From contig OX328105.1 in the NCBI GenBank assembly GCA_946811185.2, positions 36,025,394 through 36,089,393 of the forward strand: a stretch of DNA of 64,000 bases, read 5' to 3'. Positions 63,680 through 64,000 of the stretch are shown piece after piece (positions within the stretch are counted from its first letter, which is position 1; each line of letters begins with the position of its first letter). The notes beneath the pieces were generated by a model, which searched no databases, was not told the DNA's origin, and saw only the letters and a list, made by a program, of their open reading frames with translations. The DNA is from Hippopus hippopus (Eukaryota; Mollusca; Bivalvia; Cardiida; Cardiidae). Both the position numbers and the translations under genes were made by a program.

Positions 63680-63903
63680 GAAACTTTTGCCGCATAATTC
63701 CACATTTTAAAGACCCCCACGATAAAAAGCTTATGAAAACATTGTGGGAAAGGAGAAAATGCTGATAATCAGCATTGTTTCCTTTTCCCACAATGTTTTC
63801 TACCTTTTTAAAAACAAATCTGAAAACCTGAGCCACATTTATTCCAGCATCTGCAGATGCTTTCGATCGTGACAAGTCTGAAATTTTGATGTCTGGTAAA
63901 GGG
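63680..63903 (-). mobile_element. TTAA-family MITE
   Basis: CTTTTGCCGCATAATTCC, GGAGAAAATGCTGATAATCA and GCATTGTTTCC, then CAGATGCTTTCGATCGTGAC and TCTGGTAAAGGG before TTTA. Good full-length copy. Confidence 0.78.
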
Positions 63904-64000
63904 TTTAATTTTCGGGTGCCGTATTACTAAATTGGGTATAAATAAACTCCCTATCGAATGGGAAGAGAGTAGGTCAAGATCAGAATGTACGAATATACGG

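Overview
This window is animal nuclear DNA made almost wholly of transposable-element remains and dispersed repeats. I find no intact protein-coding host gene: no open frame exceeds about 160 codons, and the longest recognisable frames are LINE and DNA-transposon relics. The repeat repertoire suggests a bivalve mollusc: foldback elements with ends like GGCTTGCAACACGCG, tRNA-headed SINEs ending in AATC repeats, and 155-165 bp tandem arrays between short terminal hairpins. That placement is inference, not proof. The DNA is AT-rich and looks intergenic or deep-intronic.

Layout. 1-6.8 kb: CCWGG-target palindromic MITEs, a Tc1 N-terminal relic, one orphan ORF and a tandem-array element. 7-8.1 kb: a second tandem-array element. 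9.2 kb: a TIR element. 12.0-12.6 kb: a remarkable MITE holding 24 near-identical palindromes spaced 21-22 bp apart. 12.8-13.45 kb: an LTR-like promoter block and a 5S rRNA-derived segment. 13.8-15.1 kb: a Tc1 pseudogene split by a 582-bp element with a 9-bp target duplication. 15.9-18.0 kb: a nested MITE and a 1.7-kb repeat element. 18.0-19.1 kb: an inverted duplication of a mariner-like transposase 3' half. 19-32 kb: a dense mosaic of TTAA-target MITEs, foldback elements and SINEs. 32.9-33.4 kb: a TIR element plus a hairpin. 33.4-38.7 kb: an endonuclease/reverse-transcriptase LINE on the minus strand, interrupted inside its RT by a second LINE that itself carries a SINE. 42.1-43.8 kb: two more copies of the TIR-plus-hairpin composite. 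44-50 kb: SINEs, adjacent TTAA elements sharing target sites, a MITE within a MITE and a tail-to-tail SINE pair. 52-53.2 kb: a third array-type element. 54-64 kb: more TTAA elements, snap-back hairpins, a 791-bp element with 128-bp inverted arms that include a splice-donor-like site, and a third GGCTTGCAACACGCG foldback.

The main story is insertion history rather than gene cooperation. Several insertions can be read to the base (TTAA, TTGG, GAAAAA, AGATAG, GTGATCAGT target duplications), and the nesting gives relative ages. The most unusual single item is the helically phased palindrome array at 12.0-12.6 kb. Another notable pattern is an excess of perfect TGACGTCA sites, several of them paired inside repeat families.
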